A stretch of DNA of 58,581 nucleotides from Actinophytocola sp. (GCA_009379975.1 WHSS01000008.1:1-58581), one strand, 5' to 3'. Numbered from the stretch's first letter, positions 42,296 to 50,957 are shown. Numbers and translations are program-made. The notes: generated from the letters alone by a model not told the origin.

Positions 42296-43813
42296 ATGTC
42301 GCTGCGCACCCTTCTCACCCTGGCTTCGACCCTCGCGGTCACCGCGGGGCTCGCCATCGCGGCTCCCGTGGTGGCGAGCGCGGACAGCCACGGGCTCACC
42401 CATGCCTGCATTCCCAGCGTGCCCGAGACCGACCCGCTCGAGGCGGGGCCGGTGGACATCTGCGTGAGCGTGTTCCAGCCAGCGAGCGCATCGAAACAGA
42501 ACCGGGTCCCGGTGCTCCTGCACAGCCATGGGTGGGGTGGCAGCCGGACCTCGGAGGAGGGCTCGTTCCAGCGCTACCTCGACGCCGGGTTCGGCGTGGT
42601 CAGCATCGACCAGCGCGGCTTCGGCGACAGCGGCGGCAAGGCACACGTGGAGGATCCGGCCTTCGAGGGCGAGGACGTCATCCGCGTCATCGATCACGTC
42701 GCCTCGCTGGACTGGGTGAAGAAGACCGGCGGGAACGACCCGGTGCTGGGTGCGCTGGGCGGGTCGTACGGCGGCGGCTACCAGTTCGCGGGCGCGTTTA
42801 CCGAGATCATGCGGACCGGCAGCACACGCTTCGACGCGCTCGCACCGCAGATCACCTGGTACTCGCTCAACGAGAGCCTCGCGCCGCAGGAGGTCGTCCG
42901 CAGCACCTGGGTCAGCGCGCTCTACGCCGCGGGCGCGGACGCGCACACCGCAACGGTGCACGCCGGTTTCGCGGAAGGACTGGCGACCGGTGACTGGCCG
43001 GCAAGCATGGACGAGTTCTTCGCCGACAACAGCCCGGCGTTCCACGTCAACGAGGGCAGGCAGCTGGACATCCCGGTGCTGTTGCGCCAGGGCGTCAGCG
43101 ACAACCTGTTCCCGCTGGATCAGGCGATCAAGAATTACGACAACGCGCTGACCGACCGGGCGCGCCGGAAGAGCCTCCTCATCGGCTACAACGGCGGCCA
43201 CGTGCTGCCGAACGTCCTCCCGAGCGGCGCCGCTGCCGACGGCGACGCCTGCCCGAGCCAACTCGGCGGCGAGGACTACAACGACGTCGAGCTGCGGTTC
43301 TACGCGGAAAACCTGCAGGGCGCGCCGCGAACGCTCACCGGGCACGGGCAGTACCACATCATGACGGCCGAGGGCGGCTGCGCCAGCGTGGACTCGGTCG
43401 AACCGACGGAGTCGTTCGAGGTGGCGGACATCGTGACCAGCACGGCGGCCGGGGTGCCGCAGTCGGTCAAGATCGCCGACGGCCCGCTCACCATCGCGGG
43501 CACGCCGAACGTCGACGCCATGGTCCAGGCGCTGGGGCTGGACAGCCGGGCGTTCTTCGCACTCAGCGTCGGCACGTCGGCCGCCGACGCGCAGGTGCTA
43601 CAGAACAACGTGCTGCCGCATCGCGAGCGGAGCCTGAACCTCGGCAAGCGGCGGAGCATCGAACTGCCGTCGGTGGCCGCCACCATCGAGGAAGGCCAGT
43701 CGCTGTTCCTGACAGTCAGCCCGCTGTCGGACATGTTCGCCGTGCACGGGAGCCGAACTCCGGGCGGACTGGCCCTGAGCGATGTCAGCGTGCAGGTCCC
43801 CATCGTGCGGTGA
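42296..43813 (+). CDS. Secreted alpha/beta hydrolase (CocE/X-Pro dipeptidyl-peptidase-like)
   Basis: A 505-residue exported protein. Signal peptide MSLRTLLTLASTLAVTAGLA continues through IAAPVVASADS, with cleavage after ASA. The hydrolase core has LLHSHGWGGSRTSEEG, VVSIDQRGFGDSGGK and the nucleophile elbow GGSYGGGYQ. A C-terminal beta-rich domain (from about residue 380) resembles the X-Pro peptidase lid or jelly-roll region. ATG 42296 follows GAGGAGAGAC; an upstream in-frame extension would remove the signal peptide from the N-terminus. It is probably a secreted peptidase or esterase and stands alone. Confidence 0.85.
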   Translation: MSLRTLLTLASTLAVTAGLAIAAPVVASADSHGLTHACIPSVPETDPLEAGPVDICVSVFQPASASKQNRVPVLLHSHGWGGSRTSEEGSFQRYLDAGFGVVSIDQRGFGDSGGKAHVEDPAFEGEDVIRVIDHVASLDWVKKTGGNDPVLGALGGSYGGGYQFAGAFTEIMRTGSTRFDALAPQITWYSLNESLAPQEVVRSTWVSALYAAGADAHTATVHAGFAEGLATGDWPASMDEFFADNSPAFHVNEGRQLDIPVLLRQGVSDNLFPLDQAIKNYDNALTDRARRKSLLIGYNGGHVLPNVLPSGAAADGDACPSQLGGEDYNDVELRFYAENLQGAPRTLTGHGQYHIMTAEGGCASVDSVEPTESFEVADIVTSTAAGVPQSVKIADGPLTIAGTPNVDAMVQALGLDSRAFFALSVGTSAADAQVLQNNVLPHRERSLNLGKRRSIELPSVAATIEEGQSLFLTVSPLSDMFAVHGSRTPGGLALSDVSVQVPIVR

Positions 43814-43820
43814 CAACAGC

Positions 43821-43873
43821 GCGCTGAAAGACGCTTTCAGTCCGTTGGACGGACTGAAAGCGTCTTTCAGCGC
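43821..43873. repeat. Perfect 25-bp-arm palindrome
   Basis: Arms 43821-43845 and 43849-43873 around the loop TGG; core GAAAGACGCTTTCAGTCC. It starts eight bases after the secreted hydrolase stop and is likely a terminator. The same arm sequence recurs at 55757-55799, and a variant is at 23818-23896. Confidence 0.85.
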
Positions 43874-43926
43874 TAGTGGCTGCTCGGCCCCGGTGGGTGC
43901 GTCCCATTTCTGGCAGGCGGCGGGGA

Positions 43927-43977
43927 GCCGAAGGTGGCCCTGGGTGCCATATAGGCGCCCCATGGCACCTTGGTGCC
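43927..43977. repeat. Hairpin repeat related to 13814-13863
   Basis: Begins GCCGAAGGTGGCCCTGGG and closes with an imperfect complement GGCACCTTGGTGCC around an ATATAGG loop. The first 13 bases and the ATA loop match the element after the last tctC gene, so it is a second member of that dispersed hairpin family. Confidence 0.6.
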
Positions 43978-44147
43978 GCCATGAAGCTACGCAGACAGGA
44001 CAACGAGGCAGATTTCGTGCGGGTCCCCGCGCAAAATCCACCGGACCGATGACACGGCTCGCGCCGAGTTGGTGCGGTCAACGCACGTCTTTCAGCGCGG
44101 GCGTCTCGGGTGAGAACCGGGCTACGATTGGCCAGGTTGGAGGGGCG

Positions 44148-47100
44148 ATGGCCACGCACCCGGCGAGCACAGACGTCCGCATCGAGTTACTCGGACGATT
44201 CAGAGTCCTGCGCAGCGGCCACGAGGCGGCGAGGGATGGCTGGCCCGGCCGCCGAGCCGCCGAGCTCGTGCAACTACTTGCCTTGGCCGACGGCCACCGC
44301 CGGCTTCGCGATCAGGTCATCGAGGCGCTGTGGCCGCATCTCGATCCCGTTGCGGGCGCGGCGAACCTGCGCAAGGCCGCGCATCACGCCCGGCAGGCGC
44401 TGGGGAGCTCCGACGCCGTCGTTCTCCGCGGTGGCCAGGTGATCCTCTTCCCATCGTATGAGGTGCAGACCGACGTCGACTGCTTCGAACGTGCTGCCAC
44501 CGCGGCGCTGCGGGGCGGCGGTCCGACCGGTTGCGCGGCGGTGGCCTCCTCCTACACCGGCGACCTGCTGCCCGATTCGCTGTACGAGGAGTGGACCCAG
44601 TCGCGACGCGGACACGTGCGATCCCGCTACCTCGAACTGCTGCGGCGCAGCGGTGAGTGGGAGCGGCTCGTCGAAGCCGAACCGACCGACGAACCCGCCT
44701 ACCGCGAGCTGATGACGGCGGCCCTCCGCGATGGCAACCGGCATGCCGCGATCCGCTGGTACGGCAGGCTGCGCGCGGTCATGGAGCACGAACTCGGCAT
44801 ATTGCCCAGCCGCGAGACCGACGCGCTCTACGACGAGTGCGTCGCCGGCCTGCGCCCCACCGAACTGGAGTTCATCGGCCGCCAGGTCGAACTCGCCCAT
44901 GTGGCAGCGGCGCTGAACTCGGCGGCGCGCGGGGAACTCGGCGCGCTGGTGGTGCGGGGGCAGGCCGGGCTCGGCAAGTCGGCCTTGTGCCGCCGCGTCG
45001 AAGCGATGGCCCGCGGCGAGGGCCGGCTGGTCACCACCGTGACCGCCACGACCGAGACCACCGCATACACCCCGCTGATCGACGCGATCGAACAGCAGCT
45101 CAGCCGCGATCGGGGCCTGCTCGACACCCTTCCCGATCGGACGCGGTCCGTGCTGGCCACCCTCACCTCGCTGGCCGCACCCGCGCCGCCACTCGATGGT
45201 CCGCTCACGCGCCATCAGGTGATCGGCGCCCTCCGCCGAGTGCTGGCCGCGCGGGACGATGTCACCGGGACCGTGCTCATCGTCGATGACGCGCACCTCG
45301 CCGACGACGCGACGATCGACGCGCTGCTGCACCTGACCGGCGCGAGCGGTGGCGGTTTGCTCGCCGTGCTGGCCTACCGGCCCGAACCGGCGTCCCCGGC
45401 GCTGACTCGCGGGGTGGCCCGGCTCCATCGGGCCAACCGAGCCGTCGCGATCGACCTGCCGCCGCTCGACCGCGAGGACGCCACCGCGCTGGCCGTCTCC
45501 GCGGCGGCCACCCCCGATGCGGCGGTTGTCGCCGAGATCGTGGATCGCGCCCGCGGCAACCCGTTCTTCGTGCTCGAACTTGCTCGCGACGCCACCGCCG
45601 GCATGTCGCCGACGATGGCACCCACCGCATGGGACGCCATCACCTCGCGGTTCGTCGATCTCGACGAGGGCAAGACGTCGATGCTGGAACGGCTCGCGGT
45701 GGCAGGCGACGACCTCGACCCCGCCGGGATCATCGCCGTCACCGGGTTGCCGGAGGCAGAGGCGTTCGACCTGCTCGACGCCGCCCTCGACGCCGGGGTG
45801 CTGGTCGTTTCGGGCACGCACTATCGCTTCCGGCACGAACTGGTGCGGCAGGCACTGGTCGAACGAGTGCCGCCACACCGGCGCGTCGCCGTCCATCGCG
45901 ATGCCGCCCGCCGCTTCGCGACCACTGGCGAGGCGCCCGCCGTCATCGCGCGGCATTGGCTGGCGGGCGGCCGCCCGGACGAGGCCACCGACTGGCTGCT
46001 GGCCGCCGCGCGGCACGCCGCCAAGCTCGGGGCGTTCAGCGATGCCCTCGGACATCTCGACACGCTGCTCGAGCACGCGCCGGACCAGGTCGACGCGCTC
46101 TGCCTTCGAGCAGAAGCGCTCGAGGCGATCGGCGATGTCCGCGCCCCTGCCGCCTACGGCGCCGCGGCCCGGCTGGCCGGCAAGCCGATGTGGCATGAGA
46201 TCCGGGCCAAGCAGGCGTTGGCCCTGGTGCGGTCGGGAGATCCCGCCGGAGCCGTCGAAGTCTTGGCCGGCGTCGAAGCCACCACGCTCGACGGGCGGCT
46301 GGCCCACGCCCTCGCGCTCTGCGGCGCCGCGGCGATGGGTTGCGCGGATCCGGCCATCGGGGTGGCCAAGGCCGCCATGACCCGCCGGTTGGCCATCGAG
46401 TCCGGCGATCCCGCCGCGATCATCATCGCAACCTGGGCCGAAGCGGCCGTCGCCCACGCCAAGGGTGACTTGCCCCGCACCCTGCTGGCCGGGCTGCGGG
46501 AGACGCATGCGCTGCCGGAGCTGGCCATCACCGTCTTCGACGGCCAGCTCTGCGTCGCCGAGCGGCTGCTTTACGGCGGGCGGCCGTACCCGGAGGTGAT
46601 CGCGTTCGCGGATGCGCTTGGCGCCGAAGCCGAGCGGTTGGGCGCGGCACGTGGCCAGGCCTTCGCGACGACGTTTAGGGGCGAAGCGATGCTGCTCACC
46701 GGATCGCTCGATGAGGCGGATCACGACCTCTCGGCAGGTGTGCGGTTGCATCGGGCCATCGGTGCCGGGGCGGGCGAGGCTGTCTCGTTGCAGCGGCAGG
46801 CGGAAGTCGCCCTGTACCGGGGCGACCGGAGTCGAGCCGACGCGTTGCTCGACGAAGCATTGACGCTGGCCCGTGAGTCCAACCTCGGCTTCCATCTGCT
46901 GGATCGGATCTACGGGACGCGCATCGCGGCAGCCGCTGACCCGGACGCCGCCATGGCGAGGCTCGAAGAAGCAGAGAACGCCGTTCGCGGCGTCGCCGAG
47001 ACTTGCCCAGGTTGCCGGATCACGCTGGCCGTGCCCGCCGCCATCGCGGCGGCGCGCGCAGGCGACCTCGAGCGTGCCGCCGGGTACGAGGCCATCGGCG

Positions 47101-47291
47101 ACAAACTCACCACGATCTTGATGCGACTGCCTGGCTGGTACGCCGCGATGCATGAGGTCAAGGGGCATCGAGCACGCGCGAGCGGCGACGTTACCGCGGC
47201 AGGAGGTCACTTCACCGCTGCCGTCACCGGTTTCCGCGCGGCCGGACACCGCCTGGACGCGGAACGCTGCGCGGCGCTGTCGGCGCCGTGA
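44148..47291 (+). CDS. SARP-type regulator with AAA ATPase and TPR-like domains
   Basis: A 1047-residue regulator. An OmpR-like DNA-binding domain spans about residues 10-100 (IELLGRFRVLRSG, LWPHLDPVAGAANLRKAAH). A bacterial transcriptional activator domain follows to about 235, ending HELGILPSRETDALYDE. An AAA-type ATPase from about 240 has Walker A GQAGLGKS (271-278) and Walker B VLIVDDAHLADD. A long Ala-rich helical C-terminus resembles TPR repeats. ATG has GGAGGGG upstream. Such proteins activate adjacent genes by binding 11-bp-spaced direct repeats, and a matching site follows directly. No HTH of the LuxR type is seen at the C-terminus. Confidence 0.9.
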   Translation: MATHPASTDVRIELLGRFRVLRSGHEAARDGWPGRRAAELVQLLALADGHRRLRDQVIEALWPHLDPVAGAANLRKAAHHARQALGSSDAVVLRGGQVILFPSYEVQTDVDCFERAATAALRGGGPTGCAAVASSYTGDLLPDSLYEEWTQSRRGHVRSRYLELLRRSGEWERLVEAEPTDEPAYRELMTAALRDGNRHAAIRWYGRLRAVMEHELGILPSRETDALYDECVAGLRPTELEFIGRQVELAHVAAALNSAARGELGALVVRGQAGLGKSALCRRVEAMARGEGRLVTTVTATTETTAYTPLIDAIEQQLSRDRGLLDTLPDRTRSVLATLTSLAAPAPPLDGPLTRHQVIGALRRVLAARDDVTGTVLIVDDAHLADDATIDALLHLTGASGGGLLAVLAYRPEPASPALTRGVARLHRANRAVAIDLPPLDREDATALAVSAAATPDAAVVAEIVDRARGNPFFVLELARDATAGMSPTMAPTAWDAITSRFVDLDEGKTSMLERLAVAGDDLDPAGIIAVTGLPEAEAFDLLDAALDAGVLVVSGTHYRFRHELVRQALVERVPPHRRVAVHRDAARRFATTGEAPAVIARHWLAGGRPDEATDWLLAAARHAAKLGAFSDALGHLDTLLEHAPDQVDALCLRAEALEAIGDVRAPAAYGAAARLAGKPMWHEIRAKQALALVRSGDPAGAVEVLAGVEATTLDGRLAHALALCGAAAMGCADPAIGVAKAAMTRRLAIESGDPAAIIIATWAEAAVAHAKGDLPRTLLAGLRETHALPELAITVFDGQLCVAERLLYGGRPYPEVIAFADALGAEAERLGAARGQAFATTFRGEAMLLTGSLDEADHDLSAGVRLHRAIGAGAGEAVSLQRQAEVALYRGDRSRADALLDEALTLARESNLGFHLLDRIYGTRIAAAADPDAAMARLEEAENAVRGVAETCPGCRITLAVPAAIAAARAGDLERAAGYEAIGDKLTTILMRLPGWYAAMHEVKGHRARASGDVTAAGGHFTAAVTGFRAAGHRLDAERCAALSAP

Positions 47292-47294
47292 TGG

Positions 47295-47312
47295 TCAGGA
47301 ACGTTTCAGGAA
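47295..47312 (+). promoter_or_regulatory. Candidate SARP binding site (heptamer direct repeat)
   Basis: TCAGGAA at 47295-47301 and again at 47306-47312, separated by CGTT, giving an exact 11-base period. Heptamer plus four-base spacer is the classic SARP layout. It lies just after the regulator stop and 65 bases before the small ORF of the next unit. Confidence 0.5.
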
Positions 47313-47376
47313 CACCCGCTTGGCAAGCTCCGCTCCGTCGAGGAAACGCCTCGGCCCGAGCACCCGAGGAGCCACC

Positions 47377-47442
47377 ATGAAAGCCCTATCGCGTCAAGTA
47401 ATCCCCGTGGTCATCGACCACATCCGGGCGCAAGGCAGCTGA
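47377..47442 (+). CDS. 21-residue small ORF (leader or small protein)
   Basis: ATG preceded by CGAGGAGCCACC encodes the 21-residue peptide MKALSRQVIPVVIDH, then IRAQGS, ending TGA at 47440-47442. The rhodanese-like gene starts five bases later. It is amphipathic and basic. Conserved position after a SARP suggests either a leader peptide or a small effector; without homologues this remains a guess. The Shine-Dalgarno is stronger than that of the gene after it. Confidence 0.45.
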   Translation: MKALSRQVIPVVIDHIRAQGS

Positions 47443-47447
47443 GCGCG

Positions 47448-47846
47448 ATGACCAGCGTGAAGGACATGGTCACGACCGCCAGGGCGGGGATCGAGAACCT
47501 GACCCCTGCCGAACTCGCCACCGAGGTCGACGAGGGCGACGTGCTGCTGGTCGACGTCCGCGAACCGGCGGAGACAGCAGGCGGCATCATCCCCACCGCC
47601 GTGCTCGCGCCACGGGGAATGCTCGAGTTCTACGCCGACGACCGCAGCGAGTACCACCTGGCGGTGTTCCAACCCCGATGGCGAGTGATCGTCTACTCCG
47701 CAGGCGGGTCACGCTCAGCGCTCGCGGCAGCCAGCCTGCAGCGACTCGGCTATCACAACGTCGCGCACCTCGACGGCGGCTACCGGCGCTGGCTGGCTGA
47801 GGGGTGGCCGGTGCTCCCGCCGGACGACCTGGTGAACAGGCCATGA
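47448..47846 (+). CDS. Rhodanese-like domain protein lacking the catalytic Cys
   Basis: A 132-residue single rhodanese domain: LTPAELATEVDEGDVLLVDVRE, then the active-site loop IVYSAGGSRSALAA, and LDGGYRRWLAEGWPV. The usual Cys at the start of the loop is Ser84, so sulfur transfer is not expected. The family fold is otherwise complete, suggesting a binding or regulatory domain. It overlaps the next gene by ATGA and follows the SARP and small ORF in one probable transcript. Confidence 0.85.
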   Translation: MTSVKDMVTTARAGIENLTPAELATEVDEGDVLLVDVREPAETAGGIIPTAVLAPRGMLEFYADDRSEYHLAVFQPRWRVIVYSAGGSRSALAAASLQRLGYHNVAHLDGGYRRWLAEGWPVLPPDDLVNRP

Positions 47847-48100
47847 GCGCGGCGACGCGCGCCCAGGTCGAACTGGTCCTGCCGGACGACGAGCGAAGGT
47901 CACTGCTGCGGGTCCGGTGGAACGGCGGGTGGGTCGGCGATCTGGTCTTCACCTCGGCGGACGAGCGCGACGGCGTTCTACGCGCGCTCAGGGCGGGCGA
48001 CGTCTCCGTGGTCACGCGGCCTGTGCCACGCGCCGACTTCGGCATCGCCGGCGCTCAGGCCACCCCCGTGCTGGCCCCGCGTGACCTTTCAGATGTGTGA
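47843..48100 (+). CDS. Small hypothetical protein
   Basis: An 85-residue protein I do not recognise, starting MSAATRAQVELVLPDDERRS at an ATG overlapping the rhodanese stop. It has a strand-rich pattern (RSLLRVRWNGGWVGDLVF) and no signal peptide or cysteine. Upstream frame extension overlaps the rhodanese gene and is rejected. The coupled translation points to joint function with the rhodanese-like protein. Confidence 0.7.
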   Translation: MSAATRAQVELVLPDDERRSLLRVRWNGGWVGDLVFTSADERDGVLRALRAGDVSVVTRPVPRADFGIAGAQATPVLAPRDLSDV

Positions 48101-48193
48101 GCGTTGTTCATGTCGGGCCCTCACTGGTTCAGCTGGTTTCGGCCGCCCGCGGCGAGATCCGCGCGCTGGGTGGAGGTGAAAGGACGACAGCCG

Positions 48194-49906
48194 ATGAAGA
48201 ACCGCACCCTCGCGGCCGCTGCCGCGATCGCGTGCCTGCTCACGATGGCGACGCTGACCGCCGCTCCGGCCTCGGCCGCACCGCGCGACGACGCCGACTA
48301 TTTCGAGGAATACTTCCCGGCAGGCGATGGGCTGAACACCCTGCACGCGGATGTGCTGCGCCCGGCAGGCCTGGCCGACGACGTGCGGACGCCGGTGATC
48401 CTCACGGTCAGCCCGTATCTGAACCACTCGGGGTCCACTGTGGACTACGACCCCGGCGCCGAAGGCCCGCACGACCGGTTCTACGACTTCCTCGACCTGA
48501 CCAAGATTCTGGACAAGGGCTACACCTACGTGATGGTCGACCTGCCCGGCTTCGGCGGCTCGTCGGGCTGCAACGACTGGGGCGGGAACCGCGAACAGGG
48601 CGCGGTCAAAGCCGCCGTCGAGTGGGCGGCTTCGCAGCCGTGGTCCACCGGGCGAGTCGGCATGATCGGGAAGTCCTACGATGCCTGGACCGGCCTGATG
48701 GGCATGGCCCAGGACCCGGACGGCCTGGCCGCCGTCGTGTCCATGGAACCGGTCTTCTCCGGCTACAACTACCTCTACAACAACGGTGTCCGGTTCCTGA
48801 ACTCGGTCGCGACGCCCGCGCTGTTTCAGGCCATCGACGCGAAACCCGGCTCGCTCAACGACTCCCCGGAGTATCACGTGAACGGGGCACCGCAAACCTG
48901 GTGCTACGGCGTGAATCTGGGTATGCAGCAACAGGATCAGCCCGAGGCTGCGTTCTGGCTCGAGCGTGACCTGCTGCGCGCGGCCCGCGGCTCGGAGACC
49001 CCGCTCTTCCTCACTCAGGGTCTGCTCGAGGCCAACACGAAGCCCGACGCCGCGTTCGACTTCTTCAACGGGCTGGACGGGCAGGCGAACCGGGCCTGGT
49101 ACGGCCAGTTCGACCACGTGCGCGGCTGGGAAACCACCGCGGACGGCTCCCGGGTGCAAACCGGTCGCGATGTCGACGTCTTCGTGGACCAGATGATGCG
49201 CTTCTTCGACCACCACGTGAAGGGCGTCCCGGCGAAGGAAGCACCTACCCGGGCCGAGCCCGCGATCGAGGTGCAGGACAACCTCGGTCGCTACCGCGCC
49301 GAGGACGCCTGGCCGCCCGCCGACGCGGCCATGCTGTGGAGCGACCTCAATGCCGGAAGCTACGCCGACGACAACGGCAATCAGGCGACCGGCGACGCGG
49401 TGGAAACCGGCCAGGGTGCCTGGTCGATCTCCCAGCCCATGCCGCACACCACGTGGCTGGCCGGTGAACCCGTGCTGAAGGTTCGAGCGAACGCCCCCGC
49501 ACCGAGGACGAACCTGGTCGGCCTGACCTACGACATCGCACCGGACGGTACCGCCAGACTCATCAACCGGGGCACCTACCTGTTGCGGGGCAGCGGCGAG
49601 CAGGTCGCGACGTTCGAACTCTACGGGCAGGACTGGGTGCTCCAGGAAGGCCACCGCCTCGGTGTGCTGGTCACCGGGTCCGACTCGAACTGGTGGACGC
49701 ACGTGCCTACCGGCACCACGGTGACCGTGGCGTCGGCGAGCATCGGTCTGCCGTTCCTGCACCAGGACCGCAAGAGGTTCCTCGACGGCGGCTCGACGCC
49801 ACGGCTCGAGCAACACCTGGAGCAGACCGCCCCGGTGACGGAACAGACGATCGAAGACACCGAGCGGACCTTCCGGCTGCCACCGCGGCTGCGAGGGGGA
49901 AGGTAA
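48194..49906 (+). CDS. Secreted CocE/NonD-family hydrolase
   Basis: A 570-residue exported hydrolase. Signal peptide MKNRTLAAAAAIACLLTMAT ends near APASA. The mature N-terminus DYFEEYFPAGDGLNTLHADVLRP and VDLPGFGGSSGCNDW precede the nucleophile GKSYDAWTG. The His/Asp candidates include GQFDHVRGWE. The C-terminal X-Pro peptidase jelly-roll domain is from about residue 380 (AMLWSDLNAGSY). ATG 48194 is chosen because it starts the signal peptide; the longer frame from 48104 would bury it. It shares class with the protein at 42296 but they are not close. Confidence 0.87.
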   Translation: MKNRTLAAAAAIACLLTMATLTAAPASAAPRDDADYFEEYFPAGDGLNTLHADVLRPAGLADDVRTPVILTVSPYLNHSGSTVDYDPGAEGPHDRFYDFLDLTKILDKGYTYVMVDLPGFGGSSGCNDWGGNREQGAVKAAVEWAASQPWSTGRVGMIGKSYDAWTGLMGMAQDPDGLAAVVSMEPVFSGYNYLYNNGVRFLNSVATPALFQAIDAKPGSLNDSPEYHVNGAPQTWCYGVNLGMQQQDQPEAAFWLERDLLRAARGSETPLFLTQGLLEANTKPDAAFDFFNGLDGQANRAWYGQFDHVRGWETTADGSRVQTGRDVDVFVDQMMRFFDHHVKGVPAKEAPTRAEPAIEVQDNLGRYRAEDAWPPADAAMLWSDLNAGSYADDNGNQATGDAVETGQGAWSISQPMPHTTWLAGEPVLKVRANAPAPRTNLVGLTYDIAPDGTARLINRGTYLLRGSGEQVATFELYGQDWVLQEGHRLGVLVTGSDSNWWTHVPTGTTVTVASASIGLPFLHQDRKRFLDGGSTPRLEQHLEQTAPVTEQTIEDTERTFRLPPRLRGGR

Positions 49907-49948
49907 GCACTGGCAGCGCGTCGTGATGGGGTGCCACAGCGACTCGCC

Positions 49949-50040
49949 GATGTACTACTTAACGCACATAACCCTGGCGATGTGATACTTAGAGGGACCT
50001 TAGGTATCAGATCAGCCTCGCAAGGGGAGTTAAGTAGCAC
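49949..50040 (+). promoter_or_regulatory. Repeats upstream of the Fic-like stub
   Basis: Four TTAAGTA-like motifs: TACTTAA (49956-49962), ATACTTA (49985-49991), TTAGGTAT (50000-50007) and TTAAGTAG (50030-50037). The first two belong to a 30-base-spaced direct repeat CGATGT-N3-ACTTA. This AT-rich block could be an autoregulatory operator of a toxin-antitoxin type gene whose coding region is now broken. Confidence 0.4.
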
Positions 50041-50208
50041 ATGCCGGACAGCGCATTCGACCCCGAGCAGCGCACCCATCTAGTACACGCGATGGGTGGC
50101 GTGGAGGCTTTCGTGCCACCGCCGCTACCACCGCACCTGGCGTTCGACGAGCAAGTCGTTCATTTGCTCTCTAACGCGGATTTCCAACTTCGCGGAAATC
50201 CGCGCTAA
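50041..50208 (+). pseudogene. Truncated Fic-family protein, N-terminal stub
   Basis: The frame from ATG 50041, with GGGGAG upstream, reads MPDSAFDPEQRTHLVHAMGG and then VEAFVPPPLPPHLAFDEQVV. This resembles the N-terminal helix and PxPLPP segment of Fic AMP-transferases. The frame ends after 55 residues inside a transposase-derived hairpin, so the Fic catalytic core (HPFxxGNGR) is absent. The break near 50166-50175 coincides with the end of the transposase remnant on the opposite strand. It is probably a gene inactivated by insertion followed by deletion. Confidence 0.55.
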
Positions 50209-50809
50209 GCTTGTCTTTTAACCTGTCTTGGCCTTGTTGTGCTGGGTGGTGGCGCGCTTGCCGACGGTCGTGTCGTCGTGCGCGTCGGGTGTTCTTGGAG
50301 CCGGGTGGGCGTCCCGGGCCGGGATGTGGGGGTTTCGGTGCGCTGGCTGGAAGGGGTCTCTTCGGGCGGAGGTTCCGAAATCCTCGGCGGACGCGGGCCG
50401 GGGTCAGTCGGCGAGGTTCGGTGATCGGTTTTTCCCAGGGGCGGCGTAGGTCGCGGGTGAGGTGACGGGCGAGCCGGAGCTGGGTGTGGGCGACGATGAT
50501 GAGCCAGGTCCAGCGATCCCCCTGCTCGGGGGTGCGCACGCGGGGACGGGTCCAGCCCAGGGTTTGCTTGAGAAACCGTCCGCCGTTGGTGGTCGCGAAC
50601 CCGCGGGGGCGGTCCAGCGTGCCCTCAAGGGGATCCCAGGTGATCGCGAACAGTCGCACCGCATCGGACAGGCGAGCGAGTCCGCCGGTGAGCCCTGGCC
50701 ACGTAACGCTCAGCTCGATCAGCATCTTCTCCATCGCTGGTGGCTCAGCCAGCAATAGCTGCACCCGATCAGGCAGACCCGCCCGCAACGCGTTACTCAT
50801 CCCGGTCAT
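50171..50809 (-). pseudogene. Transposase remnant (IS-derived, C-terminal part)
   Basis: A 212-residue frame whose last 130 residues match the C-terminus of an actinobacterial DDE transposase as I recall it: FLKQTLGWTRPRVRTPEQ, RWTWLIIVAHTQLRLARHL and the basic tail GRPPGSKNTRRARRHDRR. The first 75 residues (up to GFATTNGGR) do not look like transposase sequence, and the DDE core is missing, so the frame is a chimera across a deletion junction near 50585. It cannot encode an active transposase. Confidence 0.65.
50175..50204. repeat. Hairpin at the Fic stub / transposase junction
   Basis: Perfect 11-bp arms CGCGGATTTCC (50175-50185) and GGAAATCCGCG (50194-50204) around an 8-base loop. It lies at the overlapping ends of both broken genes. 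The string GAAATCCGCGCTAA after it recurs at 57254-57268 at the end of another degraded gene. Confidence 0.6.
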
Positions 50810-50957
50810 GGCCTGAAATCTACAACCGCACCGCGGCCTGCGACGACGGGCGGAAGGCGCGGGTCTCGGCGACCAGCCGGGGTGTCACCGCCGTCCGCCC
50901 GGCCGCTGCCATTAAACTGCCCAGCGATTGCCGCCTCACCAGGGAAGGTACCCGCGC

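Larger units (their letters stand above)
43814..44147. other. Repeat-rich intergenic region before the SARP gene
   Basis: 334 bases without a convincing gene. It holds the palindrome 43821-43873, the hairpin 43927-43977 and GC-rich sequence up to the SARP ribosome binding site. The long reading frame that runs through it is an upstream extension of the SARP frame and crosses the palindrome, so I do not believe it. Confidence 0.6.

Noticed and set aside
43782..44147. A longer N-terminus for the SARP protein
   Set aside because: It would cross the perfect palindrome and overlap the preceding gene; the ATG at 44148 has a strong Shine-Dalgarno and matches the domain start.
44148..49906. SARP regulator as sign of an antibiotic gene cluster
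   Set aside because: No PKS, NRPS, terpene or RiPP genes lie nearby; the local genes are a rhodanese-like protein, small proteins and secreted hydrolases.
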